DNA of 64,000 bases from Phascolarctos cinereus (GCF_002099425.1 NW_018344001.1:6973501-7037500), one strand, 5' to 3'; positions 1 through 10,360 are shown, numbered from the stretch's first letter. Numbers and translations: made by a program. The notes: a model not told the origin generated them from the sequence alone.

Positions 1-1000
1 TGACTAAATGCCCTCTAAATGCCCTTCCAGTCCTAAATCTATAACCCTGAAATAGACAGCAGCAAATAAATAAATAAAATGTAAAATGCCTTCTTGATAC
101 TAGCATAACAATAAGGTCTCAGTGGGCACACTATGGCGGAAAGTCATACAAGCTCCATGACTCCCCAAGGGTGGGGATGAAGATAAATCCAGAAGCAGAA
201 TGGCTTAAGAAACTACTAGGGATAACTCAGCAGGGGAATGCTTTCCCTTCAGAGCCATCAGCACTAAGGACAGAGCAAGAGTTATAATGCAAGGATACAG
301 TCCCAAGTTCTATCTCTCTCTCTCTCTTTTTTTTTTCCAAATCAGAAAAGACAGCATTATGTGCAGTAGCCCAGAATATGTATATATGTGTGTTGTTAAT
401 GGAGCCACACAGCACAACAACCCAGTGGTGATACAAATTGTGCCTTTCCATGCAGCACAATATGCATGTTTTCAGGTCGTCAATGCCTTCACCCAGCAGA
501 AATAATTGGTGAGAAATGTTGGTACAGTCAGACTGACACAGATTCCCAATAAGCAGCAACAAAAAAAGTCACACTCAGCTTTCTCTCAGAAATGTGCTGG
601 CCACATTCTGGGGCTGGGTATAGAGAGAGGTTTTAAGAAGAAATCAAGGTGGATTTATGGAACAGCGTGGGGAAAGTGAGGGAGGGGAGGAAACTCTCTG
701 AATGCCAGAATGAAATAGAAGGGGAACATAATGTAAAGATCCCCCGATTCATCATCAGTACTTCAGAGTTGAACCGAGCTCAGCTTTAACTATATAAATG
801 CAACATCCCAGCATAACTAGACTGAGAACCATAGACAAGAAGCACACAAGGTCTACAGTCTCCCCAGAGAAATGATGAAGATAATGTGGTAGAAATAGGC
901 AACTAGCCATGGGCATAGAAATGCTCCTAATCAGGACACATCCATCATAGACACATGGGAAACAGTTCTAAAATCATAGGAAGGTCCCACTGACCTGAGC
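1..1000. other. Single-copy DNA, no gene seen
   Basis: No repeat family or exon is recognised. The opposite-strand frames at 227-562 and 287-505 mirror each other and show no domain. Confidence 0.5.
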
Positions 1001-1009
1001 CCAATGACT

Positions 1010-1080
1010 CACACATGCAATAGCTTATCATAGAGCTTGGTACACAGTAGATGCTCAGTAAATGCTCAATAAATGGTTGG
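1010..1080 (+). mobile_element. L2 or MIR 3' end
   Basis: AGCTTGGTACACAGTAGATG followed by CTCAATAAATGG is the common L2/MIR3 terminal motif. Confidence 0.5.
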
Positions 1081-1309
1081 CCAGAACCAGAGTTTTCCAT
1101 TGCACTGTACAGACTTCCAAAGGCAAGACCTTCCCAGTGGATATTCTGTGTTTTCCCATGGGTTGATTGAGACCACCTCTATGTTTATGGAAGAGAATGC
1201 CTAATCCTATGAGAATGAGAATGACAGTGGTCTGCACGGACAAGGAATAAGAATAAAATTCTAAAGAAAAGCCAAGTAACTTGCATTCAGAGCAACTCTC
1301 TGACTGATC

Positions 1310-1435
1310 AGTCAATGAGCAATTATTAAGTACTTGCTCTGGGGCAGGCCCTTGGCTAGATGCGGCTAATGTAAACATGAAAAGAAAATAAGGCCCTGCT
1401 GCTAAGGAATTGATGTTCTACTGAGGTGGGGATCG
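1310..1435 (-). mobile_element. L2 3' fragment, minus strand
   Basis: The plus strand reads AAGTACTTGCTCTGGGGCAG and AATTGATGTTCTACTG, the reverse complement of the L2 3' end. Confidence 0.5.
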
Positions 1436-1436
1436 G

Positions 1437-1570
1437 CTATATATAAACATAAACATATATATGCATATGTATGTACATGTATGTATATACACGTATACAA
1501 CTATACATGCATGTGATATATATGCATATATACATACACACATGACCACACACATATAGAAATATATGCA
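1437..1570. repeat. AT-rich TATA/CATA microsatellite
   Basis: Imperfect TATATG, ATGTA and TACACA repeats. Confidence 0.8.
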
Positions 1571-1644
1571 AAACAGTTTTTAAAGCAGACCTGTAGTTTC
1601 ACTGGTTTAGGTAGCCTGAGGGGAGGAGCTCCCAGGGTCATACA

Positions 1645-1838
1645 GGATCATGGATTTTGATCTGGAAGAGACCTTAACAGGCCACTGAGTTCAACTCCCT
1701 GATTTTTTTAGATGAGGAAATTAAGGCTAAAAGAGGTTAGACAATTTACCTAGAGTTACTTGGCTAATAAGCATGAGGCGGTGTTCAAATCTGGGCAGTC
1801 GTCTTCCAGACTCCGTGTCTACTCCTCTCACTCCTAGA
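1645..1838 (+). mobile_element. MIR-like element
   Basis: TGATCTGGAAGAGACCTTAA, TAGATGAGGAAATTAAGGC and GCGGTGTTCAAATCTGGGC are MIR-type blocks. Confidence 0.65.
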
Positions 1839-1861
1839 GAGTCCCTGTTATTCTGAAAGCT

Positions 1862-1910
1862 CTGTGTGTGTTTGTGTGTGTGTGTGTGTGTGTCTCTGTT
1901 TCTCGTTCTG

Positions 1911-2002
<92 letters not shown>

Positions 2003-2092
2003 TATACACACATATACATACATATCTACAAACACACATATACATATATGTATACATATATACATATATACACATACTATATATACATAGGT
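1862..2092. repeat. Compound microsatellite (GT)n-(CTGTCT)n-(CT)n-(TA)n-(CA/TA)n
   Basis: Five simple repeats follow one another without gaps. The reading frames over them encode low-complexity protein on both strands and are not genes. Confidence 0.95.
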
Positions 2093-2137
2093 ATATCAGT
2101 ATAGATATAAATAAAGATATAGTTGCATACACACACA

Positions 2138-2378
2138 GGGCAGCTAGGTGGCACAGTGGATAGAGTGCTGGACCTGGAGTCAGGAAGACCTGAGATCAAA
2201 TCCATCTCAGACACTTACTAGCTGTGTGACCTGGGCAAGTCACTTAACCTTGTTTGACTCAGTTTCTTCATCTGTAAAATGAGCTGGAGAAGGAAACCAC
2301 TCCAGTATCTTTGCCAAGAAAACCCCAAATGGGGTCAGAAAGAGTTGGAAACAACTAATCAACTAAACAATAAAAATC
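2138..2378 (+). mobile_element. tRNA-RTE SINE, long form, plus strand
   Basis: It starts GGGCAGCTAGGTGGCACAG, has the tRNA-like head and CACTTAACC region, and ends with TACTGG-like CCAGTATCTTTGCCAAG and AGAGTTGGAAACAACT. It is full length, about 240 nt. Confidence 0.9.
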
Positions 2379-2379
<1 letters not shown>

Positions 2380-2469
<90 letters not shown>

Positions 2470-2528
2470 ACACAATACACACACATATATATATGTGTGT
2501 GTGTAGATAGATAGATAGACAGATGATA
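2380..2528. repeat. Compound microsatellite (AT)n-(GT)n-(AT)n-(AG)n-(CA)n-(GATA)n
   Basis: It begins at the A-rich end of the SINE at 2138-2378, as is common for microsatellites born from SINE tails. Confidence 0.95.
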
Positions 2529-2529
2529 G

Positions 2530-2850
2530 ATAATCTCAGAGGAAAGGAACTAATATTAACAGAGTCTGGGAAAGGCTTCTTACAGGAGGTAGGAAGGAAG
2601 CCAGGAAAGCCAGGAGGTAGAGAGGAAGAGGGAGAGCTTTCCACGTATAGAGGACAGCCAGTGGAAATGCTCAGAGTTGGGAGTATCTTGTTCAAGGAAT
2701 AGCCAAGAGGCTGGTGTTGCTGGATCATGTAATACATATGGAAGGTGGGGCACGGATAAAGTCTACAAAGTCTGAAGAGGGGGAATGGGTTATGAAGCAC
2801 TTTGAAGTCAAAACACAGGCTTTTATATTTGATCCAAGGAGTAAATTTTA
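2530..2850 (-). mobile_element. L2 fragment, minus strand
   Basis: Blocks AATCTCAGAGGAAAGGAAC, GGGAAAGGCTTCTTACAGGA, GGACAGCCAGTGGAAATGCT and GGTGTTGCTGGATCATGTAA match the same L2 region as at 54900 and 46000. It directly follows a compound microsatellite. Confidence 0.75.
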
Positions 2851-2859
2851 TATCTGATC

Positions 2860-3215
2860 CCTGAGAAGTAGGTACTGTTATAATCACTATTTTACAGATG
2901 AGGAAATTGAGGCTGAAGAAGCCTAACTTGCTCAAAGCACATGGCTTGTACTTGTCAGATGTGAGCTTTAAACCCAGAGCCTCTTTACTCTAGGTCCAGC
3001 TCTCAGTTACAACAGACTGCCCCTCAAGCAGGTTAACAGTAATCAGATATTTCTTTAGCGCATTAAGGTTTCCTTTTCATACGTAACGTCATTTGATCTT
3101 CTCAATAACCCTGTGAGGTAGGTGCCAGTATCATCCCCATTGTACAGATAAGGAAATAGAGACTCTTAGTGATCAATGACTTACCCAGGTTCACACAAAT
3201 TGTCAGAGACATTAG
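2860..3215 (+). mobile_element. Two adjacent MIR copies
   Basis: 2860-3010 (TTTTACAGATGAGGAAATTG) and 3030-3215 (CTCAATAACCCTGTGAGGTA, ACAGATAAGGAAATAGAGAC). Confidence 0.7.
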
Positions 3216-3939
3216 ACTATAAGGTACTGAAGCAGAGAAAAGAATGTCTTATTTGCCATTTCTCCTCTCCTCATGTTTCTTGCATGCTGAATGATGGAGC
3301 TGCCCTAGGCAGCCCCTGTCCATAAGTTGCCTTCTCCCTGCTCAAACACTTAACCAGCAGCACCAACACTTCCCCACTTTTGCCTGGCCCTCATTTTGCA
3401 GGGAGGAGGAGAGGCTGTGATGTTTTCATCACTCCCCATGGCTGATTTCAGGTGGCTCTTCTGAGTCAGCAAACTGTTCCAGGAACATGAGAGGTCAAGC
3501 TTTTCTTTATCTGCATCTCTTGTCCCCAAACCCAAAATGAAGCAAACAAAGGCTTGCAACAACTCTATAGCCCTTTCTCTTGTAGTGTTGGAATTTCTCC
3601 CTTTGGCAAGTCAATCCAGAATCAGGGGTCTTGCTTTGGACTGTCCTTATTCTATGGGAATCCTCTGGAGTTAATTTGTGAACACAATAGTCCTTGTGAT
3701 TCTGAAATCTCTCTCTGAAATGTGTCCAATTTTCAGCTCATGTTGGAGTTACCCATTACCCAAATCAAACTTCGTCAGCTCCCAATGCCAAAAAATCATG
3801 TGCTTGTAGAAATCCCTCATATCCTACCTGTCATATCAGAAATTATAGCCCAAAAGCAAGAGCTTGGGAAGGGGCAGGGGAAGTGGGAGAAAGAGAGACA
3901 GAGAAAGAGAGCAGAGACATGAGATACCCCAGGGGAATG

Positions 3940-4190
3940 AGGGCTGGATTTGGAGTTGAAGAGCTTGGATTAGATTCCTGGCACTGCTACCTCACTACCT
4001 AGGAGACCTTGGATAAGTGCCTTCCCCTCTTCTGAACTTTTGTTCATTCACATCCCACTCTTCATCACTCCATGGACTATACTGTCCACAGGGTTTTCTT
4101 GGCAAAGACACTGGAGTGGTTTGCCATTTCTTTCTCTGTGGAACTAGGTTTCCCCATCTTTAAAATGAAGCCATTCTAGCTTAGAAATGT
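3940..4190 (+). mobile_element. MIR-type SINE, split
   Basis: GGATTTGGAGTTGAAGAGCTT and ACCTTGGATAAGTGCCTTCC on the left, TTCCCCATCTTTAAAATGAA on the right, with the SINE fragment between. Confidence 0.6.
4035..4140 (-). mobile_element. SINE 3' part inserted in a MIR-type SINE
   Basis: CTTGGCAAAGACACTGGAGTG and TTTGCCATTTCTTTCTC are reverse-complement SINE tail. The MIR-type element (3940-4190, plus strand) resumes after it with AGGTTTCCCCATC. Confidence 0.65.
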
Positions 4191-4589
4191 TCCTATGAGA
4201 ACAAACTTTGACCAAAGGTGTCCCCACATGGTGATGACTGACAAGGGATAGAGAAGTCTGAGGCATATTTATCCAAGTGCTGGCAGTTCCTTCCAGCGTG
4301 ATTGCTCAGGGTCACACAGATGTTGTCAGAGACATTAGACTGTAAGGTACTGAAGCAGAGGAAAGTGTGTCTTATTTCCCATTTCTCCCCCCACCTCCCA
4401 CTCCCATGTCAACTTCATGACTGACACGATTCACCAAGAAAGTAGCAGACAACCATCTGGTAAGCTCTGCCCTCCACCTATGTGCCCATTCACATTCAGA
4501 AGGTTTGGACCCTTCTGGGCCAGTCTCTGCCTGTTGAGAAAAGTCCTTGCATAGGAAAAGTTACTACCATATTTGGCATACATTGACAT

Positions 4590-4820
4590 TGACTCATTTC
4601 AGTCATATCCAAGTCTCCATGACACGCCATTTGGAGGTTTCCTTAGCACAGGTACTGGAGTGGTTTGCCATTTCCTTCTCCAGCTCATTTTATAGATGGG
4701 GAACTGAGGCAAACAGGGTTAAGGGACTTGCTCAGGGTCACACAGCTAGTAAGTGTCTGAGGTAGGATTTGAACACAGGTCTTCTTGCCTCCAGGGCTCT
4801 ACCCACTGCATCACCCAGCA
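4590..4820 (-). mobile_element. tRNA-RTE SINE, long form, minus strand
   Basis: ACTGGAGTGGTTTGCCATTT, then GGGTCACACAGCTAGTAAG and finally CTACCCACTGCATCACC: a complete reverse-complement copy. Confidence 0.85.
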
Positions 4821-4859
4821 TCACATAGCTGCTACTTAGTAAATGTTTTTCACTCATCC

Positions 4860-5284
4860 TTTTGAAATCACTGGACTTTTTCTATTTATAACAAGCCATT
4901 CCTAAGCATCTACTAGGTTCAACAAATGAAAATGAATAGTATAACAATTAGCTTCAAAAAAAAAAGAAAAAAGAAAAGAAAACAGTATGGGAGGGTAGAG
5001 GTTTGATTAACAGAAAGGCATCTGGGCCTTTTTTGGAGGGGTGCCTAAGTTGTCCAGTTTTATTTATTTTTAAACCATCCATAAGTTTTAAACAGCTAGA
5101 AACCAAGGACACTAATAAAAAATGACTGTTAGCCAGCTAGTGTTCGGCACTTGATAGGTCAAACTAATGGAAAAACGTGTACTTAATGCGTGTTAGGAAG
5201 GCTTCATCTTTTAAAAAGCCATTTTTTAAAAAATTTCTTCAAACCAGTCCCTAAAAACAAAGCCTGCTTCCTTAATGAGGCATC
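4860..5284. other. AT-rich single-copy DNA upstream of the island
   Basis: Contains TTTATTTATTTTTAAACCAT and GTCAAACTAATGG-like stretches; no repeat recognised. Could be conserved non-coding sequence near the island, unproven. Confidence 0.3.
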
Positions 5285-5365
5285 CATTCAAGCAATTAGT
5301 CCACAAACATTTATTTATCACCTACTGTGTTCCAGGCACTGTGCTAAATAAGCCTCCATTCCAGG
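5285..5365 (-). mobile_element. L2 3' end, minus strand
   Basis: CACAAACATTTATTTATCAC and GTGTTCCAGGCACTGTGCTA are L2 3' end in reverse complement. Confidence 0.6.
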
Positions 5366-5487
5366 AAGATGGCAACTACAACAAACATTAATTGTCAGCC
5401 GTAGGTCTTCCTATAGTCTAAGGATATTGTAACCACTGATATTGCAATAACTACTTAACGTGTAAACGTCAGCGGCTCTTCACTTAC

Positions 5488-5569
5488 CCTTATTCATCAG
5501 CTCGAGGGATTGAGGGGTTTGGGAAGGCAGGTCTGAGAGGGTCCTGGGCTTGGCTCCTGGAAAAGCAAA
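5488..5569 (-). other. Putative second exon (minus strand)
   Basis: On the minus strand a pyrimidine tract ends in TTTTCCCAG with the exon starting at 5569; a second AG (CTTTTCCAG) gives an alternative start at 5556. The exon closes with AAGG|GTAAGTG, a near-perfect donor, after 5488. The length would be 82 or 69 nt. One frame reads through the block with GAKPRTLSDLPSQTPQSLEL and on to the donor; the other two hit stops near the 3' edge. I do not recognise the peptide. Position just downstream of the island first exon makes this a sensible exon 2. Confidence 0.35.
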
Positions 5570-6290
5570 CTGGGAAAACAGAAGAGGAAGCGGCCACGTG
5601 AGGAGCCACCCAGCGCTGCCAGCCCCTGAGTGGGGGCCAGCACCCGAGCAGCACCAGGGCGCCCCTCGCCAGGAAAGCTGAGGGCTCTTCTTGGCACAAG
5701 TTAGCAGTTGCCAGACCTTGAGGGTTAGGGGAGAGTCCCGCTTGAGGAGTCCCAAAGACAGGACCTTCCTCAGGGTGTTTCTCTGCAAACTCCATAGGAC
5801 TTTCAGTTCCTTTCAGGTCTAGTAGGGCTCACTCTTCCAAAGGTCCTGGGCAGTTTGCGCCCCCAATTCTATCTTGGGTTTCCAGTCATCTATGCCTTCC
5901 ACCAGGCTGATTCTCTTATCGTTTGGGGGTTTGGGGTTTTTCCGGGGTCCCCCTTCCTTTGGGATTTACCTGCTTAGAGATCCGTGGAGCAAAAATGCAC
6001 TGGGGACTAGGAGCGGAGGTGGGGTCCGGGGAAAAGGGATAGGGGCGGATGGGCAAAGAAGAAGGACCCCGGGGGGAATCTAAGGGTAAAGGGCCACCAG
6101 CCGCTGCCTCCGTGCAAGCGTCCCTCTGGCGGCTGCGGATTGCCTACGTACCCAGCACTGAGCTCAGAAGCCTTGCCCCTTGCCCCAGGATCCTCAACTT
6201 CCCCTTTGGGGAATGCACACAATGTAGGGGACTGGGAGCCGCGGAAGAAAGGAGGGGCAGACATTCGCGGGCATCCTAGGCAGCCCTTAC

Positions 6291-6726
6291 CTCGAGCTCG
6301 CAGCGGGCTGTCCGCTCTCCCCGATGCTCCCGGCTGTTCTCGCTCTCCCCAATGCTGTCACAGCCTCCGCCAGCTCCTCCTGGCGCTCCCCGACACAGCT
6401 GCGGCTGCTGCAGCTCCTCCGGCCCCGGGCCAGCGCGGCGGCCGCGGGTTCCGTTCTCCTGCGGCGGGGGAAGAGCAGAGCCCAGGCGGGCAGCGAGGAG
6501 CTCGAGCCCGTTCTCTTGCGGAGCCTAGGCGAGGGGATGGGGGGAGAGGCGAGGAGGAGGGAAGACGAGGGAGGGGCGGGGGCGTGCGGGGGCCCGGGGT
6601 AGGGCGGTCGGGATTGACTGCTCGCTGCCCACGCGAGGGGCGCGGACCGCAGCAGGCCGACCGGGCTGCGGGGAAAGAGAGCAGCTCAGCTGGGCAGCCG
6701 CTGCGCGCGGCTGCGCTGCTTTCCAC
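6291..6726 (-). other. Putative first exon (minus strand)
   Basis: The exon edge at 6291 is defined by the minus-strand donor CTCGAG|GTAAGG, which fits the MAG|GTRAGT consensus well. The upstream limit is arbitrary: the sequence stays GC-rich through about 6900 and no transcription start can be placed. Reading towards the donor, two of three frames are open over the last 130 nt, so it could be 5' untranslated or N-terminal coding sequence. A third frame holds an ATG at 6726 and closes at 6358, before the donor. The likely partner is the exon-like block at 5488-5569, across an intron of about 720 nt. The sequence shows the splice signals; that they are used is inference. Confidence 0.4.
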
Positions 6727-6899
6727 CGCCTCCCCTCCTGCGCCGAGCCCCCCTGCTTCTCCCTTTGGCGTCGGGGCTGGAGGATGGGTGGGGAGCTGAG
6801 GGACTGAGGTCGGCCTCCCACGAGCCCCCTGCTAATCCGCCCCCGCCCCCGCCCCTGCTCCAGCCTAGCCCGCGCAGCCCGCCCGGTGCGGGGAATAAC

Positions 6900-7052
6900 A
6901 ATGTGGCCGATCGCCCGGCGGAGCTCGGCTGTGGGTTGCGACGGGTCTGGCCACCACCTGTCAATTCCGGCTCCCACCTAGAGAGTGCTGGTCCAGCCTG
7001 CCTCGGCCTCCCGAGCCTCCCGCCTCCAGGGACCTCTGCAAGCCCGGGGCAG
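6900..7052 (+). other. Putative first exon (plus strand), opposed to the minus-strand one
   Basis: A plus-strand donor GGGGCAG|GTAACT follows position 7052 inside the island. It fits the donor consensus moderately. If used it would end a first exon beginning somewhere near 6900 and transcribed away from the minus-strand exon at 6291, giving a divergent promoter. The start is a guess and no acceptor partner is assigned. Confidence 0.2.
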
Positions 7053-7839
7053 GTAACTGGGAGGGGCCCCTGTTCCTACACCTCCTCTTCTTTCAGCCCC
7101 GTAGCAAGCCCGTGGGATCCCTGGCACCCCACCCTCTCTACCCCCAGGAGCTCTCCAGGCTTGAACACACCTTCGCTGGCCTCTTCAAAGCCCTTAGCAG
7201 CAAATCCCCGTTGGATCCCCTCCCCCCACAATCGTCTCCCCGCCCCCCCATTCATAATTCCCAGCGAGGGCTCCACGCACCCTCTACTAGCCACCCGCGC
7301 TCTCTTCCATCCGAGGCCCCTCTTCCCAGTGTGTCCGCCCCTCGCTAAGCATCTGCCTGGAATGTGGTCCTGGTCTCACGCTGCCATCCCTCCTCTCCCC
7401 TCCTTATCCCTTCCCTCCAGGGCTGCTGCACAAAGCCTGCGGGCAAAGCGCTCCAGCGAGAGGGGAAGCAGGCCTGGGAAAGCAGGCAGTAGGGAGGAGG
7501 GGAGCAGGCTTCGAGCACCTCACCGCACCGCACCGCACGGTACAGGAAGATGCTTTTGCACAAAGGAGCCCGCCAGGTTGGGAAGGCGATGATTTGCAGG
7601 ACTCGGTGCGATGCTGCGTAGGGAAGCGTCTGGGACGACGAGAAACTCTGCGAAAATCCGCAGCCAACACACCCTGGGGCAGACAGATGAGCCACCCAGA
7701 ACTTAGGGCGGGATGTGGGTGAGTGGTGAGCGCCAGACTCTGGCTGCTGCTCGGCCTGGCCTTTCTGTGAAGCTTCTGGATGGAGACTTGGCAGTGGGCC
7801 AAAGCTGAAAAAAACTTCCTTCCTTGCTCCTCCCCTTCT

Positions 7840-7975
7840 CATCCTTTAGGAGCTGTGTTACCTTGGACAAGTCACCTAAACTCAGCCTCAATTGCCTCAG
7901 CTGTAAAACGAAGGAAAGAGGGGATTGATGGCCTCCACGATGCCTTCCAGCTCTCAGTCTTCGTTTCAATATGCC
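7840..7975 (+). mobile_element. MIR-like element at the edge of the CpG island
   Basis: ACCTTGGACAAGTCACCTAA, GCCTCAGCTGTAAAACGAAG and GATGCCTTCCAGCTCTCAG. Confidence 0.6.
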
Positions 7976-7987
7976 TTTCCTTCCAGA

Positions 7988-8515
7988 AAGGAAGGAATCT
8001 TAGAGTTGGAAGGGGCCACCTAGTCCAATTGCCTTGAACATGAATGCTGTCTTACAATAACATAACAAGTGAGTCCTCCAGCCTTTGCCTGAAGACCTCC
8101 CATTAAGGGGAGCTCACCATCTAGCCCAGGGATGGGGAACCTCGGGCCTGGAGGCCACATGCGGCCCTCTAGGTCCTCAAGTGTGGCCCTTTTACCCAAT
8201 TCAGCCTGCACTTGAGGACCTAGAGGGTCACATGTATTCCTCCAGGCCCAAGGTTCCCCACCCCTGAGGTCCTAGCCCATTCCACTTTGTGGACTGCTCT
8301 AATCTGTTGGGAAGTTTTTGCTTACATCAGATATGTTTGTCTCCTAACTTCTATCCAATTCCATCTAGTTTTTGGGCAGAAAAGAACAGAACAAGTCTCA
8401 TCCCTCTTCCTGCAGAGAGCCCTTCAAACACTTGAAGACAGCTATCACGTCCCCCTGTCTTCTGTTCTCCAAACTAAACATCTCCTTCCTCTTATTGAAG
8501 GGAACTGTCTTAAGT
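7988..8515 (-). mobile_element. CR1/L3-type LINE 3' part, minus strand, interrupted
   Basis: The plus strand reads AATCTTAGAGTTGGAAGGGG, then CCTGAAGACCTCCC, then after an insert CCATTCCACTTTGTGGACTG, GGGAAGTTTTTGCTTACATC and TGAAGACAGCTATCACGTCC. All are reverse-complement CR1/L3 3' blocks. The insert (about 8125-8270) is the palindromic hAT-like element. Confidence 0.75.
8125..8270. mobile_element. Palindromic hAT-like MITE inside CR1/L3
   Basis: The ends are GATGGGGAACCTCGGGCCTG and its near reverse complement CAGGCCCAAGGTTCCCCAC. The arms extend inwards through GGCCCTCTAGGTCCTCAAGTG versus CACTTGAGGACCTAGAGGGTC, making a nearly full hairpin of about 145 nt. CAGGGGTGGGGAACC-type termini are typical of non-autonomous hAT elements. 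Confidence 0.75.
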
Positions 8516-8589
8516 AACTTTCTACCAAGAACCATAACTCAACTTGCCTATGGCAAGTAGAACTTTGATGGTCAAAATTTGGCTAGTAA

Positions 8590-8828
8590 GGTTTAGAGCT
8601 GGAAGGAACCTCGGAGGTCATCCTTATTTTGCAGATAAGAAAGTTGAAGACATGAAGGTTAAGGAATTTGGGCAAAGTCATGCAAGAAATAAGACTGAAG
8701 CTGGATTTGAACCCAGATCCTCTGAATCCTAGAGAAGGAAATTACAAACCATTCCAGTATCTTTGCCAAGAAAACCCCACATGGAGTCATGATGAGCATG
8801 ACACAACTGAAAACACAAGAGAACCACA
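8590..8828 (+). mobile_element. MIR piece followed by a SINE 3' end
   Basis: TTTAGAGCTGGAAGGAACCTC to GATTTGAACCCAGATCC is MIR-like. CCATTCCAGTATCTTTGCC to ACACAACTGAAAACAC is the long SINE tail without its head. Confidence 0.65.
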
Positions 8829-8861
8829 AGCAACCTCTGAATCCAGAGTGAACGTCCACTT

Positions 8862-8988
8862 GCCCAAAGTCCTACTTACTAGCTATAGGACTTTAGGCAC
8901 ATTCATTTATTTCTGTTCCTCAGTTCCTTATTGGTAAAAGGAAAGGGTTGAACTAGATGGACACTTTCAGCTCTAAATCTACTACCTC
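8862..8988 (+). mobile_element. MIR-like fragment
   Basis: TACTTACTAGCTATAGGACT and GTTGAACTAGATGGACAC, ending in CTCTAAATCTAC. Confidence 0.55.
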
Positions 8989-8989
8989 A

Positions 8990-10130
8990 TGAGCCTGCCA
9001 CCTTCACCTGGGTTGCTTCCATCACATGGTGGCAGGAGGCCTAGCCATCACTAGCTAATGGGTCCCTGGGCTCACTCCAGTTCATTCTGCCAGAGTCCGA
9101 GCATCATTCTGATGTCTTGTACCAATCGCCATTGTTACTCTACAACCCTTCTCACATCCATTAGCTGACTGTCAAGGCCTGTGCCAAGAACTAGTAATGC
9201 CAGAGCACTGAGGGCAGTGCTGAAAGCCAACAACTCCTGCTATGTAATCCCATTGCTGACACATTCTCCATCTGTAAAAAGGGTGGCTGTCCAGTCTTTC
9301 TTTTCTAGAGGACAGTAAGTATCCATTAATCCAAGCTAAAGAGGGTAAGGAGAGCCTTGCCAATGTAAGTGTGAGTACGGTATTGGGCTGAATTTGTGAG
9401 TCATCCGGAAAGAATGTGAACTGTTTGACATGCCACCATTTTCCCTCTCCTTCAACAATAGTAGTGATTTGGGGCACACACACCCCATTTCCTCCAAAGC
9501 TATTTTGTCCCAGTTAGAAAAACATGTTGCTAGGGGTCTTAGTTGTACCAAGTCACTAACTATTATGTAGCATTACGTGTTTTTGTATCTCCCATACACT
9601 CTTTAATCTTGTGATACGCTTCAGAGCAACAAGCGTAGAGCTTAGTTGAAGAGCTTTCTTTCCCCCAGAAAAGGCCAAACCTATTTCTACATGCAGGGTG
9701 TAATCTTGGTAATGGGCATGAGTCACATGGTGTTTTAAGGCACGTAATCATTTTTGTCTGAGAGGACAGGAAGGACAGGCTCCTTCTAAAGAAGCAAAGC
9801 ATTGAGTTATCTTGACTTCAAGCCATTTACCCACTTCTGATGGAGGCTTTGAGAACAAAGCAAAAACAATAAAAAAGTTAAACTCACCCATCTTCTAAAA
9901 TTTACTGTCTGGAGTTTTTTGACGTTTTTAGATATAGGCATCTATGTGTAAGACTATGATTAAATGCTGATGTCTGCAGAGCCCCTTCAAAGAATAGGCC
10001 AGTGTATACATCGGTGGGATTTTTAAATTCTTATTTGCATTTCTACGTCCCTGATGACCATGGTACTTCATCACTCTGAGCATGTGGTCTTCATTCCTCA
10101 ATGACTGGCTCGCAGAGGCTAGTAACCGTA
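8990..10130. other. Single-copy DNA, no gene seen
   Basis: Short opposed frames only; no repeat or splice pair stands out. Confidence 0.5.
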
Positions 10131-10136
10131 CTCGAA

Positions 10137-10272
10137 GTCTATGAGATATGAGTCTGAATCATAGCTCAGACACGTGATGCAGGACTCTGGGCAGATCGTG
10201 TGCCCTTTCTTAGCCTCAGTCTCCTCTTCCATAAAACAGAGATTATAATAATACTGCGTACCTCACAGGATT
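10137..10272 (+). mobile_element. MIR-like fragment
   Basis: GACTCTGGGCAGATCGTGTG and TCCATAAAACAGAGATTATA. Confidence 0.55.
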
Positions 10273-10304
10273 CCTCTACATGTCAAATATAGAAAAAAGA
10301 ATAT

Positions 10305-10308
<4 letters not shown>

Positions 10309-10359
<51 letters not shown>

Positions 10360-10360
10360 G
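10309..10360. repeat. (AC)n-(AT)n microsatellite
   Basis: About 19 AC units followed by AT units. Confidence 0.95.

Larger units (their letters stand above)
3201..4388 (+). repeat. Dispersed direct repeat, copies 3201-3265 and 4324-4388
   Basis: The two 65-nt segments differ at about 5 positions; both follow a MIR-type CACACA block. They share features that are not part of the usual L2/MIR consensus. Confidence 0.75.
5480..7600. promoter_or_regulatory. CpG island, probable promoter region
   Basis: This is the only GC-rich, CpG-rich block in an otherwise AT-rich window; the densest part is about 6240-7060, with runs of GCGG, CCGCC and GGGGCGGGG that resemble Sp1/GC-box sites. CpG islands in vertebrates usually mark promoters and first exons. 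A strong minus-strand splice donor at 6291, a minus-strand acceptor/donor pair at 5488-5569 and a plus-strand donor at 7052 fit this, with transcription possibly running outward in both directions. The many long reading frames here on both strands are expected from GC-rich DNA and none shows a protein family that I recognise. No TATA box stands out. The gene itself is not identified. Confidence 0.7.

Noticed and set aside
1862-2092. CRISPR-like or structured repeat array
   Set aside because: Simple microsatellites without spacers; the genome is vertebrate.
2138-2200. tRNA genes at SINE heads
   Set aside because: The GGGCAGCTAGGTGG heads are tRNA-derived but degenerate and followed by SINE bodies; no intact cloverleaf is seen.
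6140-7592. Long open frames of 219 and 275 codons in the CpG island
   Set aside because: GC-rich DNA has few stop codons; both strands are equally open, the composition is Pro/Ser/Arg/Ala-rich without domains, and splice signals cut through them.
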